The notes beneath the pieces are model-generated. The model saw nothing but the letters and a program-made list of their open reading frames with translations. It was not told the DNA's origin and made no database searches. The position numbers were made by a program, and so were the translations under genes. A stretch of DNA of 47,829 nt, taken from contig JBOIBN010000009.1 of the NCBI GenBank assembly GCA_050739575.1, forward strand, positions 1 through 47,829. The letters run 5' to 3'. Source of the DNA: JBOIBN01 sp050739575. Lineage in GTDB: Bacteria; Pseudomonadota; Gammaproteobacteria; JAKDMP01. Shown here piece after piece: positions 44,847 through 47,829 of this stretch. How positions within the stretch are numbered: the stretch's first letter is position 1; every line of letters starts with the position of its first letter.

Positions 44847-45059
44847 ATGGATACGGGATATACAGCCGTCTTGAAGCAAGACGGACACTGGTGGATCGGC
44901 TGGATCGAGGAGGTTCCGGGTGTCAATTGCCAGGAGCGCTCCAAGTCCGAATTGATGGTCAGCCTCCGTGAAGCCCTTGGTGAGGCGATTGAATTCAATC
45001 GTCGCGAGGCACGTGCATCCGCGGGCGAAGCATTCGTCGAGGAACGCCTCGCTTTGTGA
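44847..45059 (+). CDS. hicB: HicB-like antitoxin (short form)
   Basis: A 70-residue HicB-family protein: YTAVLKQDGHWWIGWIEEVPGVNCQERSKSELMVSLREALGEAIEF is the partly degraded RNase-H-like HicB fold. The usual C-terminal DNA-binding helix-turn-helix or ribbon-helix-helix domain is absent, as in other short HicB proteins. In toxin-antitoxin pairs HicB blocks the mRNA interferase HicA and often represses the operon. The stop overlaps the start of a hicA relic (GTGA). With no functional toxin beside it, this gene may be an orphan antitoxin. A TAATAAT patch just before the start may be a promoter element. Confidence 0.82.
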   Translation: MDTGYTAVLKQDGHWWIGWIEEVPGVNCQERSKSELMVSLREALGEAIEFNRREARASAGEAFVEERLAL

Positions 45060-45244
45060 AGCGGCAGCAATTACTGCGGCACCGCGTGATCAAGGTTGTG
45101 AGTTGATATGGGAAGGCCGTAATCATTCCTGGTGGGACAACCCTGTCCAGGGCAAGCGCTCCGCCATTCCCCGGGCACGCCGAAATTCGGGATATCCTGG
45201 CACGGAAAATATGCAAGGACTTGGGTATCCCACCTGCCAGGTAA
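45056..45244 (+). pseudogene. hicA: hicA toxin gene broken by two opposite 1-nt indels
   Basis: The frame from GTG 45056 reads MKRQQLLRH, but then stops at 45104-45106 because one base appears lost near 45083 (CACCG CGT GAT where CACCTG CGT GAT would read HLRD). The frame from there reads GCELIWEGRNHSWWDNPVQGKRSAIPR, with the catalytic His region of HicA. At 45173-45175 one extra G restores the first frame, which reads HAEIRDILARKICKDLGIPPAR to the TAA at 45242. Joined, this is a complete HicA of about 62 residues. As the sequence stands, no toxin can be made. The damage may be real decay or two errors in the assembly. Confidence 0.8.
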
Positions 45245-45283
45245 CCTGCTTTTCCGGAAGAGGGTGGTGGGAAGCGGCCGGTT

Positions 45284-46090
45284 TCAGAGACGGCAGAGCG
45301 CGAGCGTGAAGACGACGTCGCGCCGCAACGTTTCGGGCCGGGTTTCGGTGCCGAGCCAGCGCTGGAACTGAATCGTGACCCGGTGCTTGCCGGCGCTCAC
45401 GAGCGGGAACAGGCCGCTTGCCGCGGGCACGCCGATGCGCAGCAGCAGGGGCGGGTTGTCGCTCGGCGGCATATAACCGTAAACGCCGCCGCAGGCCGTT
45501 ACTTCCACCGCCTCACCAGCCTCGCGCAAGTGACGCAGCAGCAGCGCGATCGCGCTTTCCAGCGGGACGAGTTCCGCCAGCCAGCGTTCGAGATCGCTCC
45601 GGCGCTCGGCTTCCGGGCGTGCCAACCAGCAATGCAGTGCGGGCAGGTCAAAGGCACAGGTTCCGCCGGGGATGGAACTGCGGCTGCGCACCGAAGCCAG
45701 AAATTCGTTGCCCCTCAGATTTTGCCCCGGCCGCTCCGGCATCGCCTCGACCCGGGATTGTTCGCTTTCGAGCGCGGCAAGCACCGTGCGCAGACGTTTC
45801 GAGTCCACCCCCGCGCTGTCGCGCAACTGGGCGAGAGACAGACGCTGACGATCCAGTTCGGTCAGCACTTCGCGCTTGAGTTCGCCGCGCTCGACGAGCG
45901 CCGCAAGCTCGATCAGGCTCGCGAGAGCGGCACGATTGATCTCGGGCTCGGGATGCGCGATCCGCTGGTGAGTTTCGGCGAGCACCGCCTCCAGGCGCAG
46001 GAAGCTGCGCACCCGTTCCGAGAGCGGATGCTCGAAGATCAGGGGGGCGATGCCCGGCTGCGCACGGGCTGCGTGATCGGCTGGTTTCAT
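45284..46090 (-). CDS. zapD: Cell division protein ZapD
   Basis: ZapD (YacF) cross-links FtsZ filaments through the FtsZ C-terminal tail. The 268-residue protein has the N-terminal helical domain start IFEHPLSERVRSFLRLEAVL, the long helical middle (LIELAALVERGELKREVLTELDRQ) and the beta-domain signature NEFLASVRSRSSIPGGTCAFDLPALHCWL, followed by the usual end HRVTIQFQRWLG. It is downstream of coaE as in E. coli and pseudomonads. yacG, which normally follows, is not present. Confidence 0.93.
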   Translation of the reverse strand: MKPADHAARAQPGIAPLIFEHPLSERVRSFLRLEAVLAETHQRIAHPEPEINRAALASLIELAALVERGELKREVLTELDRQRLSLAQLRDSAGVDSKRLRTVLAALESEQSRVEAMPERPGQNLRGNEFLASVRSRSSIPGGTCAFDLPALHCWLARPEAERRSDLERWLAELVPLESAIALLLRHLREAGEAVEVTACGGVYGYMPPSDNPPLLLRIGVPAASGLFPLVSAGKHRVTIQFQRWLGTETRPETLRRDVVFTLALCRL

Positions 46091-46138
46091 GGCACTGCGA
46101 TTCTAACAGTGACGGGCCGTATGGGCTTCGTCCCGTGG

Positions 46139-46738
46139 CTAGAGGCCCTGCGCGAGACGCAGATAGCGGACATGGCATTCGCGCACCGCGGCTTCGAGAT
46201 TCTCCAGGGAACCATCGTTGACCACCACGTCGTCGGCCGCGGCCAGCCGCTCGGCCCGCGTGGCTTGCGCGGCAAGCATCCGCCGTGCGCTTCCCTCGTT
46301 CTCTCCGTCCCGCGCGATCAGGCGTTCGAGCTGCACCGATTCCGCACAGTCAGTCACCAGTATCCGGTCCAGTTCGCGGTCCAGTCCGGATTCGACCAGG
46401 AGCGGCGCCATGACGATGGCGTAGGGCGCGGCCAGCGCGAGGAGCCGGCGCCGAATTTGTTCGCGCACGAGCGGATGGGTGATGGCCTCGACTTTCCGCC
46501 GCAGCGCAGGTGTGGCAAAAACCCGCTGCCGCAGCCGTGCCCGGTCCAGTTCGCCCGCCGGCGTGAGAATGTCCGCCCCCAGCGCTGCGGCCAGCGTGGC
46601 GAGACCGGCGGAGCCGCGGGCGAGCACCTCGCGGGCGATGACATCGGCATCCACCACCGGGGCGCCGAGGGCGGCAAAGACCTGCGCGGCCTCGGACTTG
46701 CCGCTGGCAATGCCGCCGGTGAGTCCGACCGTTAGCAT
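46139..46738 (-). CDS. coaE: Dephospho-CoA kinase
   Basis: CoaE phosphorylates dephospho-CoA in the last step of CoA synthesis. From the ATG at 46738 it has 199 residues. The P-loop is GLTGGIASGKSEAA; the substrate segment VVDADVIAREVL carries the family Asp; ITHPLVREQI and VMAPLLVESGLD with the lid follow. Upstream in-frame codons lie in pilD. It begins 2 nt after the pilD stop codon and is part of the pilD-coaE-zapD unit. Confidence 0.95.
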   Translation of the reverse strand: MLTVGLTGGIASGKSEAAQVFAALGAPVVDADVIAREVLARGSAGLATLAAALGADILTPAGELDRARLRQRVFATPALRRKVEAITHPLVREQIRRRLLALAAPYAIVMAPLLVESGLDRELDRILVTDCAESVQLERLIARDGENEGSARRMLAAQATRAERLAAADDVVVNDGSLENLEAAVRECHVRYLRLAQGL

Positions 46739-46740
46739 CG

Positions 46741-47613
46741 CTAATGTCCGGAGAATCCCCAAGCGAGCCAGGCACGTTCGATCGCGGGCCCGGCGAGAAG
46801 CGCGAGCAGACCAGCCGCGGCGAGAAACGGGCCGAAGGGAATCGGATGCTCGCGCCCGCGCCGGGCGAGCAGCAACCAGGCGCCGCCCACAAGCACCCCG
46901 ACGAGCGCCGCGGCGAGAATGATCAGCGGCAACATCTGCCAGCCGAGCCAGGCGCCGAGCGCGGCGAGCAGCTTGAAGTCGCCGCGGCCGAGTCCCTCCT
47001 TGCCGGTCGCGAGGCGAAATCCGTGATACACGATCCACAACACCAGATACCCGACCACGGCGCCGATCACCGCCGCGCTCAGCGAAACGTAAGTGCCGCC
47101 CAGATTGAAAAGCAACCCCACCCACAACAGCGGCAAGGTCAGGACATCGGGCAGGATCAGATGCGTGAGATCGATCGTTGCCGCGGCGAGTAGCGTCCAC
47201 GCGAGCAGGAGTCCGCCTGCAAAGGCGGGAGTCGGTCCGAAGCGCCAGGCGAGGATCACGGCGAGCGCACCGCCCAACAACTCCACTGCCGGATAGCGCA
47301 GGCCGATCCGCACGCGGCAGCCGCGGCAACGCCCGCCGAGCGCGAGCCAGCTCAGGACCGGGATGTTCTCCCAGGCGGGAATGGGCCGTCCGCAGGCCGG
47401 ACAGGCCGAACGCGGCACGACGAGGTTGTAGCGCTCCGGCGCGGTCTCGGGCGGCGTGCCTGTCAACTCCGCGCACTCCTCACGCCAGCGCCGCTCGAGC
47501 ATTCGCGGCAGGCGGTGGATCACCACGTTGAGGAAGCTGCCGACGACGAGGCCGACAATGCCGGCGGCCGCAAGCAGCACAGAACCAGTCGGGATAACGA
47601 ACGGCGCGCTCAT
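46741..47613 (-). CDS. pilD: Prepilin peptidase/N-methyltransferase PilD
   Basis: PilD cuts the leader of type IV prepilins and methylates the new N terminus, in the inner membrane. The 290-residue protein has the N-terminal VGSFLNVVIHRLP and the zinc-type cysteine tetrad CPACGRP...CRGCRV. Then comes the A24 peptidase domain with the catalytic aspartates in ATIDLTHLILPD and GRGDFKLLAALG. About seven or eight helices are visible. It lies between pilC and coaE, the standard order. The full tetrad suggests that both activities are kept. Confidence 0.95.
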   Translation of the reverse strand: MSAPFVIPTGSVLLAAAGIVGLVVGSFLNVVIHRLPRMLERRWREECAELTGTPPETAPERYNLVVPRSACPACGRPIPAWENIPVLSWLALGGRCRGCRVRIGLRYPAVELLGGALAVILAWRFGPTPAFAGGLLLAWTLLAAATIDLTHLILPDVLTLPLLWVGLLFNLGGTYVSLSAAVIGAVVGYLVLWIVYHGFRLATGKEGLGRGDFKLLAALGAWLGWQMLPLIILAAALVGVLVGGAWLLLARRGREHPIPFGPFLAAAGLLALLAGPAIERAWLAWGFSGH

Positions 47614-47651
47614 CGGTTCAGCGTGGCTGCGAACCGCAACGCGTGCGCGGA

Positions 47652-47829
47652 CTAGATGACGTTGCCGAGGTTGAAGATCGGCAGATACATCGCGATGACC
47701 ATGGCTCCGACGATGACGCCGAGCACCACGATGATCACCGGCTCGAGCAGCGTGCTCAGGCCGTCCACCAGCGTATCCACTTCCTCTTCGTAGAAGTCCG
47801 CGACCTTGCCGGACATATCGTCCACCGCG
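47652..47829 (-). CDS. pilC: C-terminal end of the type IV pilus inner-membrane protein PilC (partial)
   Basis: The translation reads about 59 residues from the window edge: VDDMSGKVADFYEEEVDTLVDGLSTLLEP, split here, followed by VIIVVLGVIVGAMVIAMYLPIF and NLGNVI, then TAG. The FYEEEVD motif, the LLEP turn and the last membrane helix with MYLPIFNLG are typical of the GspF/PilC family. The start is outside the window. It precedes pilD by 38 bp, in the usual pilB-pilC-pilD order. Confidence 0.93.
   Translation of the reverse strand, partial: AVDDMSGKVADFYEEEVDTLVDGLSTLLEPVIIVVLGVIVGAMVIAMYLPIFNLGNVI

Overview
This window is high-G+C chromosomal DNA of a gammaproteobacterium. The evidence is gene order rather than any one marker: rnpB directly before mraZ, the full division and cell wall (dcw) cluster from mraZ to lpxC, then the DUF721 gene (dciA), an M23 peptidase, secA, a Nudix-ThiE fusion, and the divergent zapD-coaE-pilD-pilC block. 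The genus cannot be fixed from the sequence. Genes are tightly packed, many joined by 4-nt GTGA or ATGA overlaps. I saw no tRNA, rRNA, CRISPR array, insertion sequence or prophage.

Layout. (1) 1-5044: the end of a NicO-like membrane protein, a DUF5916 outer-membrane barrel protein, an M20 amidohydrolase and a DMT/EamA exporter. (2) 5172-8897: an accessory-looking surface-polysaccharide cassette. A dyad symmetry and a TATAAT box precede a GT4 glycosyltransferase, which is translationally coupled to two tandem GH5-like lipoproteins. (3) 8964-13655, minus strand: pyrK, pyrB, ruvX, a YqgE/AlgH protein, a TraB/GumN protein and a metallophosphoesterase. (4) 13654-17472, plus strand: an O-methyltransferase whose start codon overlaps that of the divergent phosphoesterase, then leuS and lptE. 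(5) 17602-21250: a FadN/FadA-type beta-oxidation pair behind a structured leader. (6) 21321-22620: a lone rmlA and the RNase P RNA. (7) 22846-39405: the dcw cluster, opened by a good sigma70-type promoter and three 10-bp-spaced MraZ boxes. It runs mraZ-rsmH-ftsL-ftsI-murE-murF-mraY-murD-ftsW-murG-murC-ftsQ-ftsA-ftsZ-lpxC, with no murB or ddl between murC and ftsQ. (8) 39369-44747: dciA, M23 peptidase, secA, an inverted pair of REP-like elements and the Nudix-ThiE gene. (9) 44737-45244: a 15-bp inverted repeat, an intact hicB and a hicA broken by two opposite 1-nt indels. (10) 45284-47829, minus strand: zapD, coaE, pilD and the 3' end of pilC.

Most genes are core functions: lipid II synthesis and the divisome (dcw), LPS (lpxC, lptE, perhaps rmlA), protein export (secA), translation (leuS, rnpB), pyrimidine synthesis (pyrB, pyrK) and type IV pili (pilC, pilD). 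The least ordinary parts are the GT4-GH5-GH5 cassette, in which both GH5 paralogues carry Ser where the family has an almost invariant Asn before the acid/base Glu; the damaged hicBA locus at the usual yacG site; the missing murB and ddl; a pyrK gene after pyrB; and the REP-like pair. I did not find a clearly undescribed multi-gene system. The GT4-GH5-GH5 cassette is the best candidate for one.
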